From assembly GCA_936432065.2 (NCBI GenBank), contig OW386289.2:134466015-134530014 (forward strand): a DNA stretch of 64,000 nt. Direction: 5' to 3'. Positions 45,729-57,669 of the stretch are shown here, in pieces; within the stretch, counting starts at the first letter, position 1; every line of letters begins with the position of its first letter. Under the pieces are notes generated by a model. The model was not told where the DNA came from. It did not search any database and worked only from the letters and a program-made list of their open reading frames with translations. Made by a program: the position numbers and the translations under genes. Source of the DNA: Rutpela maculata. Its lineage: Eukaryota > Arthropoda > Insecta > Coleoptera > Cerambycidae.

Positions 45729-47089
45729 AAAAGTATTTTATAGTTTTTTTTGTATCTCTTATAGTTCCATAGTTCTAAAAAAAATATATTAAAAAAAATT
45801 GTAATTTTAAAAATATTTAAAAATAATTGAATAAAAAAGAAGCGGCAAATTTTGAATTGTAGAGGTTTTAGTGTTTTGAATTTCCAGCATTTTAATAAAA
45901 AGAATATTAAAATCCGTGCTTTACTGACCTGTTCTCAAATAAAACTAAAATGAGTACATAGATATGGTATAGAATAACGGCAGCTGATAACGTATAAGTA
46001 TCCCTTATTTTGAATATATGAAATAGTTCATGCGAAGATTCCATAAAACAAACACCAAAGGATAATAATTATACTAAGGTGCATTAATCTGCTATTTTTT
46101 CCACTAATTTTCGGTAGACAAGGAAGCGTATCCGTGTGGACTACCTACCTAATGATTATTTTTATGAGTGTCCGATCGGCGCCATGACTTCGATTTCGAA
46201 ATCGTTTTATTTATAAATGAGTCTGCCCGATAAAATCCAAATGTGGTGAAGAAAAATGTTTGTTAACATGTTGAACTACTAGTTGGGATCTAATCTTAGA
46301 AGTCATTAATCTCTGTTGAGTGTGTTAAAATAAGTTTTATCCGATTTAGGCAAACTTACTTCCTCATCAATCATAATTTTTCATTATATTATTGGAAGAA
46401 ACTAATTTGTTTTTATAAGAAACCCTTGAGTACACATCGTAGTGAGTCAGAAATTAATTCAGGTATTTAAAGTTTGTTTGAGTTTTAATTTTCAGGGGCA
46501 GCTCATTTTCCTTTATACAGTTCTATGCACAAAGAGCGTACAACTGTAGAGCGTGCTTTTCTGCTTTTAAGGTTTTTTTGCAATGTAAATATTGCTTTTA
46601 AATTAAATTATAGCATCCATTTTTGCACTATGAGTATGCTTGATAACTGTAAATATCCACCGTTGTGTGGCAGATTTATCATTAGATGTTATAATAGAGT
46701 AGTAGTTTGATTATAAACAAACCAGAAGACACGATTTGAAAATAAATTAAAAAATACAACTTATATATTAAATCTAATTAATATTTCATCATTTCCCTGT
46801 CTCTTGCAATCTCTTCGATTAAGCATCTGGGCATCGAATTATGGTTTCCAAAAACATTTTCGTTGTTACACATATATTCTGATTCAGTCTGTATGAATTG
46901 GAAGAGGCAATATATCTAGATTATTGTGTTGAAACCACCGCATAATGATAATATGTGCTGTGTGCACAGGGAATATAAGATTATTTTCGGGTTACGAATG
47001 ACGCACTGATGGTAATATTACATTTTCCAAAATATCTTCAAAATGTTCTCTTATGAAGGATCCACGTATTTTACTTACCCCCGTTCCTC
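45729..47089. other. Non-coding DNA, no confident gene
   Basis: The frame at 46525-46710 includes HKERTTVERAFLLLRFF, faintly like the C-terminal end of PIF/Harbinger transposases, but the similarity is too weak to call. Nothing else is seen. Confidence 0.4.
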
Positions 47090-47510
47090 GGAAACTTATT
47101 CACGCCTAGATATTTGCTGAAAATATCCCACTTCTCTGTATAGATAGACATAATTTTCCTCGACTCATGTCTCTAGGTCTGTGCATGGATTGAAAAACAT
47201 ATTTCTCCTTAAGCACGATGTTCCACCAAAACTGTTCATCGATATACGTAATTTAATGCAAATAGTAAGCGCGATTTTTTGGTCAGAATAGTAATGAATG
47301 GTGTTCTTGTAACTGAATGATTTTTTAAATCAGATCGTTCAATTCTTCGACCAGCTGTCGGGCATAATCTAGGGAAGTTTTAATTATCTGCAACATCTAC
47401 GGAGCTTGTAAAAGGATTTTCCCTTAAATAATTCACAAGAGGCATATGGTTATCTGCATTGGAGACTAGTTTTCGTCCAGATGCTACTTCTTACAGTTTG
47501 CTCCATCTCC
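47090..47510 (-). pseudogene. Tc1-like transposase fragment
   Basis: Reverse-strand translation near 47300-47400 gives RLCPTAGRRIERSDLKNHSV followed by TRTPFITILTKKSRLLFALN. This is the usual link between the paired-type DNA-binding domain and the first catalytic block of Tc1-like transposases. A damaged FGGTSCLRRNMFF-like stretch follows, in place of a W-x-D-E block. Stops occur several times. It differs in sequence from the Tc1-like pseudogene at 8838-9660. Confidence 0.55.
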
Positions 47511-48146
47511 CGCCGTTTTTTTTCTTTTACTTTAGGACCCAGTAGTTTCACTTAAGTATAAATATACTTTATCGCGAATAACAAGGATAAGAAAACCAGA
47601 GTTTGCTATCTGTAGAATAATTTGCATCCGTATTTTCATTCAAAATATACCTTTGGTTAATAATTCGATAGATATGACGTTAGATATATTCCAAAGTAAG
47701 TGTTGCTCACTCAAGACACGGTAAAGTAAGTTTTATGCCTCAAATAGAGATAGAAAAGATCCCTTACTGTTATTTGTTGCGGGTTTTTTACATTGGCACG
47801 GTTTTCGTGATTGTTTGAAATAGTATATAAGGTATGCGCATGAGAAAACTAACATAACCTGAATTTTTTATATTTTTTGAAGTTTATTCTCTTTTTAATG
47901 GTTAAATTTTAGCTTAGTCATACTGACTCCAGACGACTATTTAAAAATCAATCAATAATTTTTCAATGTTTTGTTTATTAGCAAAATAGACTGCTAATTA
48001 CAGATTGGACTTCCAACGTACAAAAAGACTTATTTTATTAGGATAACGTTTTTAAAATATCTATAATACAATACAAAGTATGTGTACCTACAGTTTATGA
48101 TATCATTTTCTTAATGTTTTTTTGGTAAACATGATTATTTATACTA
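47511..48146. other. Non-coding DNA, no gene seen
   Basis: No recognisable features. Confidence 0.5.
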
Positions 48147-49525
48147 CGCGGGCCTTATGGGCCAACAGAAGAATGGTAGGTAAAAACTGGCAACTACAAC
48201 CAAGAATGGTGCACTGGCTGTACCAAAGAATTGTCGTACCAATAATAACCTATGCCTCCACGATCGGGTGGGATAAAGCCAGAAAAGGGGAGGCAATGAG
48301 AAAATTACGAAAAGTACAAAGACTGACATGTCTAGGCATAACGGGAGCAATGTCAACAACGCTCACCGCAGCCCATGAAAGCACTACTTTGCCTGCCTTC
48401 ACTACATTTATTTGTGGAGAGTGAGGCACTGTTAGCGGCGTACAGGCTGAAAACAAACGGACATGGGACCATTCCAAGAAATAGGATACCATACCGAAAT
48501 ATTTCAACAAATACGAAAAAATCGACTACTGGATATGCAGTCAGATAGAATCAGCACAAGCCACAACTTCAAAAAGAAGAGGAAGAAACGAGGAAGGAAC
48601 AAGTCAAATGCGAAGAGATCCATATGGTATACTGACGGATCAAAAACGTCAAGGAGTACTTTAGCAAGTGTTACGGGGGACCAACCAGGGACAGATATTA
48701 GTCTGAACCTGGGCAGCACCGCAATGGTTTTCCAAGCAGAAGTCACAGCTATAGAAATCTGTGCACAAGAAATGATACGGAGGTCATATACTGACAAAAG
48801 AATCCGCATCATCACTAACAGTCAAGCAGCTCTTAAAGCTCTCAATGCAGTAGAGATACGTTCCAAAACGATAAAGGACTGCCTGGCGGAACTGGCGGAA
48901 CACAACAGTATACAACTGGAGTGGACGTGAGAACACCAGGGCAATGAAGGTAACGAAAAAGCAGATAAGCTGGCCAAAGAAGGCGCAAAGACAGCCTTGA
49001 GGTGACCCGAGCCATCCTGCGGGATATCATACAATACCGCGACAGGAATGGTAAAGGAACTATTAAGTCAGAAACATAACTTGTATTGGACCGGGGTTGG
49101 ACCGGGATGCCGGGGATGAGACAGTACGTATATTCATCACAGGTGGGCCATCCAATACTAATGAATTGCTGAAGCTGAGCAGAGAACAGCTGAGATGTGC
49201 AGGAATCTTAACAGTACACTGCACACTGAATAGACACCTAACCAATATAGGTGTGAAAGACAATCCAGAATGCAGGATGTGTGGTGAGGATGAGGAAACT
49301 TCTCACCACATACTATGTGAATGCCTAGCCTTGGTGGCTGGGAGGTTTTCATACTTCGGGGGACCAACCATGGCCTCGGAAGAAATAGCCAAAGCTTCCA
49401 TTGGCCGTATGCTCTCCTTTTAGAGAGGAACGGGGTTAATGGGATAACGAGACTATGGTGTAAATTAAGCTTATGCTTCAGTATGGTGGGGCCTCTGGGA
49501 CCACAACCTATAAGGGAAAAAAACA
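48147..49525 (+). pseudogene. 5'-truncated LINE, second copy of the 12.1-13.6 kb family
   Basis: The translation reads ATRALWANRRMVGKNWQL-like at the start; QRIVVPIITYAS; LRKVQRLTCLGITG; and then an RNase H domain from about 48630. That domain has WYTDGSKTSRST (D), QAEVTAIEICAQ (E) and RIITNSQAALKAL, where the usual D of the third block reads N, and ends EWT before a stop. The tail has LLKLSREQLRCAGILTVHC and CRMCGEDEETSHHILCEC (about 49280). The 3' end is a short A-run after AACCTATAAGGG (49503-49525). It matches the minus-strand copy at 12112-13612 closely over its whole length. Frameshifts and stops make it inactive. Confidence 0.87.
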
Positions 49526-51396
49526 AATTATAAATTTACAGTTCAAACACAATACAAAGCAAACCATACTTTTAAAAAGTTGGGAAGATAAAACAGCACT
49601 TCTATCAATCAAAGCGCAACTGCTTAGGCGTGGCCTCTTTTATCCAGTAGCTAAAAGTGTTATTCGAAAGTGAAGCCTCCGGATAGGTTATTCTAGGAAT
49701 ACAGCATATTTTTCTGGTTTTTAAGTAAAAATTTCGATCTTTTGCTTATATCTTGGGATAAAATTTATCTGCAGAATAAATGCCACTGTTTATAGAAAAA
49801 AGTACTGGGACTAAATATCATTGTATAAATTTCTATTTTTGAGCATTCGTTGCCTGGATTAAACATATCGACAAATGTAAATTGTGGTTCTTGGAGCAAA
49901 TTTTGTCAGCTTTAATTTTGTATGGAGTGGTTAAGCCGCTACGACGCATAGTTTCCGAGATATAAGCGAATAAATGAAAAATGGGACTTTTAAAGTGTCC
50001 CCCCCCCGCTCACCACCTAGGAGTGGGGACTTTTGATATGTTCATCTCCAGACTAGTCCAAACAAAGTTCCGAAGTCAAATTTTCTGTCCCTAAAATTTC
50101 CCTCTATAATCATTCGTTGCCTGGCCTATTAATTGTTCATGCATTATTTTACTTCACTATTCCAGAGATCACTTATTTTTGACGTTTGTATAATATATTC
50201 CTCGAATACTGAAATTTAAAAAAATATGTAGTTGCTGTGCATATGAAACATGACATACTGGCAAATAATAAATATACGCTTTTTTGCTGCACAGAAGTGT
50301 ACATATAAACGACCTGAAACATCAAAAACTTTTTTCATGACTATTGTAAAGTATTTGCTTTGTAATTATATAAATTAATGTTTGCCTTTATTTCTGCACG
50401 GATGAGGTATTTCATTAAAAATTCCTCTTGTTTTGTCTAAATAAAAACTTTATTTAATAGCAATAGGAGAGCAATAGGAGATCTGAATTGTAATTACCCG
50501 AATTAGCAATTAAAATGTGTGGAGGCTAATCGAAAGGGCTGAGTAAGTCCATTGCGAAATTATTTGTATTGCTGATACAATGCACTCACTGCAGATTGCG
50601 TCACAAAGTTAATTACGGAGCAAAAGAATTATTTTTTGAACATGTCTGAGCTTAACTGCGAATTATATTTTTAATTATTTACGTGTAAATAATGTTGGAA
50701 ATTACAAATTCTGTTTTGATATAAACATATTTGTAGCACCAAACCTTCAAATGAAGCACGTTTGCAACAGTTCCATATGTTAATTATGAATTTTAGTATT
50801 AGTCGGAGACCGAGACCCTCGAAATATGCAAAATAAATGTCTCCTATGCAACTCGCTAACATTTAAAAACTGAAAAATGCAGTTTTCCAATTTTTCATTT
50901 TTCAGGAATTAAATATTTTACATTTCTCATCCAATAAATTTGTTTCAAACAATCGGTTTAAAAATTTGGGCATACTCTACATACACTGAAATATAATTAA
51001 TCGATCACCAAACATAAAATTGTACTAAATATAAAATATCTGATGTAAAAAAATAATTCGAGGTCACATGGATTTTTCTGGACCAGCATGGAAAAAGCCT
51101 ATGTCGAGGATTTTTTTTATTACTGAAGATATAGTACTAGCATAGACAAGTAATGTCTTAATTATTTCTTGGTAAACAAAAAATTGTTGTATATAACAGT
51201 CTGGTGGTCATAAAAGGGTAATTAGTTTGAGCGTTGTATACTCTGCATTAAATTTAAAGTTACTGATGCAACAAATCGGCGCGGCGTTCGTTTCGATATG
51301 TATTCATAAACTACATAATATTTATAATATTATACTAAGTAATACAGTTCTGCACTAGCACACAATAAATACATTTTTTCACCCATGCATAGCAAA
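49526..51396. other. Non-coding DNA, no gene seen
   Basis: Two ATTCGTTGCCTGG strings (49845 and 50113) point to a duplicated or dispersed repeat. No gene is recognised. Confidence 0.45.
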
Positions 51397-51760
51397 TACT
51401 AATTTTGCTGACTAATGTCAAACAGCAAATTGGAACTTTTCCTGCCTAGGCAGCAAAATGATTGGCCGTCATCGTTTATGATGTCCTTCATATTTATCCC
51501 GAGATTTATCTGGCTGTAAATTTAATATGACATTTTTTGCAATATCTGTAATTTCTGCAGTAGTAAGTACTTCTAGGTCACTATCTCTATTCATGATAAA
51601 AATATATTGATATTTTTTCCGAAACTCGCAAGAATTTTTGTAACTAATCAAGCTTTGATTATTACGATGACTATTGACATATAAAATTTCCATAGTAACC
51701 AACACACAACACCTGGGAGTTTTGATGAATTTTTATTGAATTTATCATAATTAGTAAAGT
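51397..51760 (-). mobile_element. Crypton-related repeat, copy with ORF remnant
   Basis: The sequence TACTAATTTTGCTGACTAAT, GTCAAACAGCAAA and later GATGAATTTTTATTGAATTT recurs at 53322-53396 without the intervening 300 bp. The longer copy contains the recombinase N-terminal fragment at 51469-51594, so the pair looks like one family with an internal deletion in the second copy. Ends are approximate. Confidence 0.5.
51469..51594 (-). pseudogene. N-terminal fragment of a Crypton-like tyrosine recombinase
   Basis: From the ATG at 51594 the minus strand reads MNRDSDLEVLTTAEITDIAK, then NVILNLQPDKSRDKYE. An LLPxKSxxxYE stretch after a short acidic leader is characteristic of the SAM-like core-binding domain in animal Crypton/tyrosine-recombinase proteins. 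The frame stops at once after KYEGHHKR and no catalytic domain follows. The open frame extends upstream to 51705, but I prefer the internal ATG because it directly precedes the conserved part. It is not the same copy as the C-terminal fragment at 63684-64000. Confidence 0.5.
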
Positions 51761-52658
51761 CAACAGAGGCTGAAAATATGCATTATTTCAGAATAATTTC
51801 GGGAAGCTGCGATTTTCCTAAAACTTTTACATAGCTTAAAATAAAAAGTTATAAACATATAATCGCGAGAAAATTGTTTATTAATTATTTAAACAAAAAG
51901 AAACTTTTTTTAACAAAATTTTTATAAGCTGGAAAATTTTAAAGCAGTTTAATTCAAATTGACATATGAGGGGGTTTCGCTGAAACATATTATGATGTCA
52001 AAAAAAGGTAATTCAAAATGGTCGATCCAATATGGCCAATTTCCATCAAGCAATAAAATAATTCAAAACGCTATTCAATTAAAAACACAATTTAAATATT
52101 CACATAAAAACTTAAAAAGAAGCTGAGAAATCGTGATATTGTACATAGCATTACCATATGCGTACTGCTTGCCGCGAAGATGTGTTACTTTTAGTCTCTT
52201 TCTATTATTCCAAAATTATAATTTGACTTATGGCCCTGTACCACGTCAATATTTGTAATATGTTTTCAATATTTTAAGCAGGATAAAAATTGTAGAAGCA
52301 ATCAACATTGAATCGATTTACCGAAAGAACTTGATTTTTTCAATATTTCGTGAAAAGTATAGGTTTATACATATTCCAAAATTTTTTCGTCAGATTTACT
52401 TATTTTGAGGTCCTACTATAAACGTATGCTGCATAGGTAGGCTAAATAATTTTTTATAAAAGTTATTAACTTTTATTTTTTCACGAATTTTAGAGCAAAA
52501 AAAATTTTCTTTTATTTTCGTTAAAAAAAGGCGGTTAATTTAATTTTTAATGTAAATCCCCTTGAAGCATCGTAAAGTACACATTTCAAACTTTAAAAAT
52601 CGCACCTACAGTGATCTAATAACGCGATTTAAATCAGAGAAATAGGTGGTTAAAGTTA

Positions 52659-52725
<67 letters not shown>

Positions 52726-53321
52726 AATTCTTATCATTTTCTCAAAATTTTGAAATTTTGGAAGTGTACATCTTCAAAAATAAATTTTTGAGATTTTTTT
52801 CACTCATCGGATTTTTTTATACATTATTTCACCCAAGGACCCAAGTTTTTATCTTTAAGTTTTTAGAAATGGTAGAGCTTTTACCTATTTCATCGCAAAT
52901 CTCTGTATGTTCCGACTTCATATATGTACTATTCCTACATACATTCATTTTTATATTTGAAAATATAATAATCTAATAGCTACATGTTTCTTCTTTCATT
53001 TAAGCTTTTGTGAGGTCAAATTATTAATTAGTTCAAAAGTTATAACAAATTTAGTGTAGTGCGCCCGAGGCCGCGCGCGCTTCGCTTACCGTACTTACGT
53101 ATCTCCGCGTTCCATTTTCGGGCGTTAAACAAAAAAATCTGGAGCCTACATTTTTGATCGAAGAAAAAAACTTCATATACATTTTTTATGTGAAATTTTT
53201 CGTACTTTCGAATGGCGCAATTACTTTTTGAAAGAAACAAAAATATTTTAAGATATATTTGGCTTCCTCAGTCAATCTACGATTTTGCTGCTTAGTTAAA
53301 TAACCGTTGCCGATTAACACC
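51761..53321. other. Non-coding DNA with a (TA)n array
   Basis: Apart from the (TA)n run at 52663-52723, there is a G+C-rich patch at 53057-53120. No gene is recognised. Confidence 0.45.
52663..52723. repeat. (TA)n microsatellite
   Basis: About 30 uninterrupted TA units. Confidence 0.97.
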
Positions 53322-53400
53322 AAAACACTAATTTTGCTGACTAATGTCAGGCAGCAAAATGATGATTTTTTAATGAATTTTTATTGAATTTATCACAACA
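53322..53400. repeat. Deleted copy of the 51.4-kb Crypton-related repeat
   Basis: CACTAATTTTGCTGACTAAT, GTCAGGCAGCAAAATGATGA and TTAATGAATTTTTATTGAAT join two blocks that are about 300 bp apart at 51397-51760. Further GCTGCTTAGTTAAA strings (53289, 53566) may be additional terminal motifs of the family. Confidence 0.5.
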
Positions 53401-55582
53401 AAAATAAAGAGATTATAGGAATTGTAGTAATTTAAATATTTTAAAATATATTAAAACAATCGACAAAAAAATTATATATGCAACTCAGCAGCAAAATAAA
53501 TTTACTTTATAGGCTGTATTTCTAGCCTCGCTACGCTCGGCTAGCAGCGTATAATAGGTTGATTGCTGCTTAGTTAAACAATTAACTATTTTTTATTTGG
53601 TATCTGTACACTTGCCTTCAGATAAACACCTCGAGGAATATGATACATTTGCTTTTACACAAAAATATGATGTGATACAAATGAAGTATTTGCATTTGCA
53701 AAATGATGTTATGTTTGCAAAACCTGTCTTTGCATTTATTGTCATCTTGTTTGGAATTATGTTGCCATATTTCCTGTGCCATCTAAATTCAAAAAGATTT
53801 CGTATTTTTTAATGAATGAAGTAAAATGGAAGTATTGAATATAAACTAAAATAATAATTACGTATATGCTGAAGGGAGTAGTGTGTTTTATGGTTGGTTA
53901 CAATCTACCAAGGATAATAAATGCACCCGAGGCCACCAAACGTTCTGATGACACATGATAGATGAATATTTTTTCTTCCGTTGGCAAAAATAATGGAATT
54001 AATTGAACATTTTGAAATCATTTAGAAGGAATAATTTTTTTGTATAGATTGATAATAATTCAAAAAACTATATAAATTCCTTGTTAAAATAATAATTAAT
54101 GTTCAGTACACAATTTATTTTCAACTGATTATGAAACACTAAATTGTTGCACACACTTACGTACGAAATACCTCTTAATTCATTTTTAAACACAATTACT
54201 TAATTAGTAAGCCAAATAAAATTAGGGAAACTCGACGTTTTGTTTTACTCGCACAAAAGCAAAATAATAACACTGACATCAAACACGCACAGCAACTCAA
54301 ATAGCAGTATCGGGGCAGGTAAACGAAGGACGGTCGCCCCAACAATTCTGCTCCTATTCAAAATCGCACACGATCTATATGAAAAAAAAAACACCGTTTT
54401 CTGAATCACACGTTCTGAACTAGTCTGTGAAAAAATATGAAATTTTCCATAAAATAAAATAATACTATGAAAAGTTTATACTTCAACTTGTTTGCAATTT
54501 ATTTTTTTACGTTGTTTTTTAATGTTTTACTGTCTACTAATCCAAATTAAGTTTTTCACTCTAAATTTTCAAGTTAAAGGTAACTTTTACGCAATAAATA
54601 AATTAAAAATCTAAAAACTTCCTCTTTAAGATACTTTTTATTTTAGTTTATTTTATTTTAATTCAATTATAAATAAATTATTACTTTCTTTCTGAAGAGC
54701 TTATCTTTTTTAAATATTACTTTCAAGAGGCACTAATTTTTGTATTGATTGTAATTATTTAACACCATATTTAATAAGTAGAAATAGAAAAATGTATTAT
54801 AATGTGCTTTATGTATTATAATACTTCCCTAATATTTTCTTATTAGATTTTTGATATTTAAGATACTGTATACTAGCATCTTCGTGAAAATAAAAAATAT
54901 AATAAGTAGACGCATTACCGATAATGTAAAATTCTTTCGTGGTGTAGAATTCCAGAACGCTTCCTTTTTCCCATTATTTCAGCATTTTTAGGAAATAAAT
55001 ATGTGGTAATAGCCGCATTATTATTTTCTTTTAATACACTGCCAAACATGACATACTAGTATATAGTTGAACAATTTTAACTTGCTTGAAAATGATTTCG
55101 TAATTCGACAATTTCTCCAATATCCCTGGACCGATTGAAAAAATTCTTTGATAGGCTTCTAGAGAAAACTTGATAGAATGATACCAGGCCACTAAAATCA
55201 TGATTTTCGCACGAGAAAAATTTTTTTTTACTTTTTAATAGTCTAGTATCATTCTATAAAGTTGTCTCTAAAATCGCATCAACATTTTTTTTGAATCGGT
55301 TTAGGAATGTAGAAGAAACTGTCGTACATTTCACACTGATATGATCACTAATTAGGAAGTTTTTGATATAAAAATAACACAGCTTTATATTATGTATTAT
55401 CATATAATTTTGCCCCTACGGTCAATTTACCATAGTTTATCAGCGTAGGTTTGATATATTTCCTCGCACTCTATTTATCTTATAGCACTTAAAACACTTG
55501 ACGTAGCTCTTAGAATAGGTACGTGTGATCCCTTGACGTTCTAAACTCGACTTCCCATCATTTACATCCAAATTCTATATAA
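53401..55582. other. Intronic DNA before the cadherin exon, no gene seen
   Basis: A+T-rich with no recognisable elements. I looked for another cadherin-type exon (a DxNDN-coding stretch with AG/GT borders) and saw none here. Confidence 0.5.
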
Positions 55583-55607
55583 TTACTAATTTTCTTTTCC
55601 TTTTCAG
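55583..55607 (+). promoter_or_regulatory. Branch point, polypyrimidine tract and 3' splice site
   Basis: TTACTAATTTTCTTTTCC followed by TTTTCAG contains a near-consensus branch site (TACTAAT), an uninterrupted pyrimidine tract and the terminal AG at 55606-55607. This is among the best-formed acceptors in the window and decides the exon start. Confidence 0.9.
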
Positions 55608-55751
55608 TGACCAAATTCATCCGCATTGGAATTGCTGATAAGAATGACAATCCTCCTTATTTCGATAAGGCCCTATACGAAGCGGAAGTTGACGAAAATG
55701 AGGATATACAGCACACCGTCCTTACTGTCACCGCCAAAGATCACGATGAAT
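55608..55751 (+). CDS. CadN: Cadherin-repeat exon, probably N-cadherin (CadN-like)
   Basis: The 144-nt exon (48 codons) begins and ends in phase 1. It encodes, after the split first codon, TKFIRIGIADKNDNPPYFDK, ALYEAEVDENEDIQHTVLTV and TAKDHDE. ADKNDNPP is the calcium-binding linker between two extracellular cadherin repeats. The next repeat's first strand follows (YEAEVDENE), with the AKDHDE calcium motif near the end. The last base T begins a split codon, and the GTAAGT donor is at 55752-55757. From memory this wording matches insect N-cadherin, a classic cadherin that mediates homophilic axon and growth-cone adhesion at the plasma membrane. No other exon of the gene lies in the window. In fly CadN some extracellular segments come from mutually exclusive exons; the symmetric 1-1 phase here would permit that, but no twin exon was seen. 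The open frame runs on into the intron and should not be read through. Confidence 0.85.
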
Positions 55752-55757
55752 GTAAGT
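55752..55757 (+). promoter_or_regulatory. 5' splice site GTAAGT
   Basis: A consensus donor directly follows GATGAAT. It leaves an intron in phase 1, matching the phase of the upstream acceptor. Confidence 0.9.
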
Positions 55758-56857
55758 TACTTATATTTATTATTTATTATATCTCGGCAAGTTATAAATA
55801 ATGTACAAGGAGTGCATCAAGTCCTTACATCTTAAAGTACTCTGTAGTGGTTCTTTGGTAAGCTCTCAGATATGACGTAAATATATGTGGGAAAATACAG
55901 TTCTGACGCCTAAAAATATATAAAGGGTGCACGTGTGCTCTGAATGGGATTCGCACTTAAAAATAAATGCGATTAAATATAGCGAGGTAATGATATTAAT
56001 GAATACTCCTCTAATCCTCTGAGGATTATACAAGTTCCGTGCCATTGAATCTTCTCTTCTATCCTTTATATTTGGAAACTCTAAGTCTCTACTTAAAAGA
56101 TATCAAAAACCTTTATTCAATTTTAACTCTATGGTCACAGTAAAGCACAAATATCACATGAATACAACTTTATAACGTATTATGTTGCAATCTGGTAAAG
56201 TATATAATTTGTATTAACTTATAAAGTCAAGTGTGCAGTCAGTTAGACTACTTCATAACGCGCGATGTATAGCGGGTTGTCTATATCCTCATTCAGGCAG
56301 TATTACTTATTTAACTTTTGTCTTTCTCCAGATGGAAGCTTTATATATAATTAAAAGAATAAATGAAATAAAAGTGGCACCGGTGAATAAATTAATCAAA
56401 TTAATTAGGCACTTTAGACACCTCGTTTAATACTTCGCAAATGATGTGCTGGTACTTTTGACAGTTCATCTTAAATATCATAAATGTATGTAAGTACATA
56501 CACTTGTCCTGGATAGTTCAACAATGATTTGTTGATGATTTTTAGGCTTGATCTTCTTAAAAGAATTATGTCACTTTTGGAGAAAATGGTCAATATAACC
56601 TATAACTTTTTTCAATTATTCCTCTTTAGAATTTTACTGAGCGTGTATCGAGTAAAATCAACCATGTGCGTATCTCTACGTTAGTTTTTTTTGTATTTCG
56701 CAAGAATAACTCACGTGGGAAATTAAGCCACCTCATCGCCCCTTTCTGGTGTGAGATTCCTGAAAAGCAGGACGTGAGTTTGGCTAGTGTAATTTTTTTT
56801 AAACAGGCCCCTTGAGATAAGTTAATTTCCATTAAATTTAAGTTATTTAAATTTTTA
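55758..56857. other. Intronic DNA, no gene seen
   Basis: No second cadherin exon or other gene is recognised. A CTTTCTCCAG acceptor-like string near 56322 is followed by codons that do not resemble a cadherin. Confidence 0.5.
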
Positions 56858-57109
56858 AGGACCGGTTTTATAGGTTCCGTTTGACTTAGATCTGATAGTT
56901 AACTCTAAATTTTGTCAAAAAGTACGTTTGATATCTGCCAGTAACTGCCAATCTTAAATTTAAACGCCAAGCTTAAGTTTATGCACGCTTACGTTGATTA
57001 ATTAGCAATATTTTGAAGGATGTTGCACTCAATGCAAACTTCAAATTTCAACTTAACCTACAAATAATTATTTATTATAATATATTCTGTAAAGAAAAAG
57101 TTATAGAAA

Positions 57110-57299
57110 ATGGACATTTTCGATATATTTGAGGACATTTTATCAAGCGATGAAGATGGTGTTATAAATATAATAAAAGCACCTCGTCATGCATGAAAAT
57201 TCCGAGAGAGTGATCATTTACAGATACGGAATAAAGAATTTATAGATCGATTTCGAATATATAAAGAATGTGTGCATATAGTATTAGAACATATTATTA
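57110..57299 (+). pseudogene. Harbinger transposase N-terminal remnant
   Basis: MDIFDIFEDILSSDEDGV is followed by a stop, then EFIDRFRIYKECVHIVLEHI. An acidic start and an (F/R)xxRFRxxKxxVxxxL segment are typical of the N-terminus of animal PIF/Harbinger DDE transposases. The catalytic domain is entirely missing and the frame runs straight into the opposite gene's remnant. Confidence 0.65.
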
Positions 57300-57505
57300 A
57301 AATATTTCCTAAGTGCGATCCAGGCATTTGCTTTATCCTTCCAAGTAACCGAATTACTTCTCTTACATTCGATTACATCTTTACGCTTTTTAACTAATTC
57401 AATCAATAGTTTCATTTCACTGTCGTTGAAATTTAAAGATCTTTTATCATCGAGAAGAGTCAAAATAACAGTAATGAAAATGACAATCAATCGCCAATTT
57501 GTCAC
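57284..57505 (-). pseudogene. MADF/Myb-SANT-like protein remnant of Harbinger
   Basis: The minus strand has NFNDSEMKLLIELVKKRKDV, then IECKRSNSVTWKDKANAWIA followed by LRKYFN. The (F)S..E...LLELV..YK..IE.K..D..(S/T)W..K..AW..I...FN pattern is that of the Myb/SANT DNA-binding partner encoded by Harbinger elements, which helps bring the transposase to the termini. The preceding hydrophobic residues (LIVIFITVILTLL) are probably not part of the original protein. It breaks off at the deletion junction. Confidence 0.65.
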
Positions 57506-57669
57506 TATGCTACCAACTAAGAAAATGGCGATAGAACTAACGATCTTGATAAGCTCCTATAAAACGGCATTTTAGCGAATACTAAAATCTAAAGTTTAAA
57601 CCTTCAGTAAAACTTTAGTTTAAACTTCTAGTTAAACTTTGGTTTAATCTGTACCTATAAAACCGGCCC

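Larger units (their letters stand above)
56858..57669. mobile_element. PIF/Harbinger internal-deletion derivative
   Basis: The termini are AGGACCGGTTTTATAGGT (left) and ACCTATAAAACCGGCCC (right). The flanking TTA is present on both sides (56855-56857, 57670-57672), which is the 3-bp target preference of this superfamily. Inside are an N-terminal transposase piece on the + strand (57110-57299) and an oppositely oriented MADF/SANT-type piece on the - strand (57284-57505). The two genes of a normal Harbinger element lie in such divergent or convergent pairs. The 812-bp length shows that most of both genes has been deleted. The right subterminal region has repeated AAACTTTAGTTTAAAC motifs. Confidence 0.78.

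Noticed and set aside
46525..46710. Possible C-terminal PIF/Harbinger transposase (HKERTTVERAFLLL)
   Set aside because: Only one weak block; no termini or neighbouring blocks were seen.
55752..55801. Continuation of the cadherin open frame past the exon
   Set aside because: A consensus GTAAGT donor lies at 55752 and the residues beyond it stop resembling a cadherin.
56322..56435. Candidate second exon after a CTTTCTCCAG acceptor-like string
   Set aside because: The encoded residues are not cadherin-like and there is no convincing donor with the required phase.
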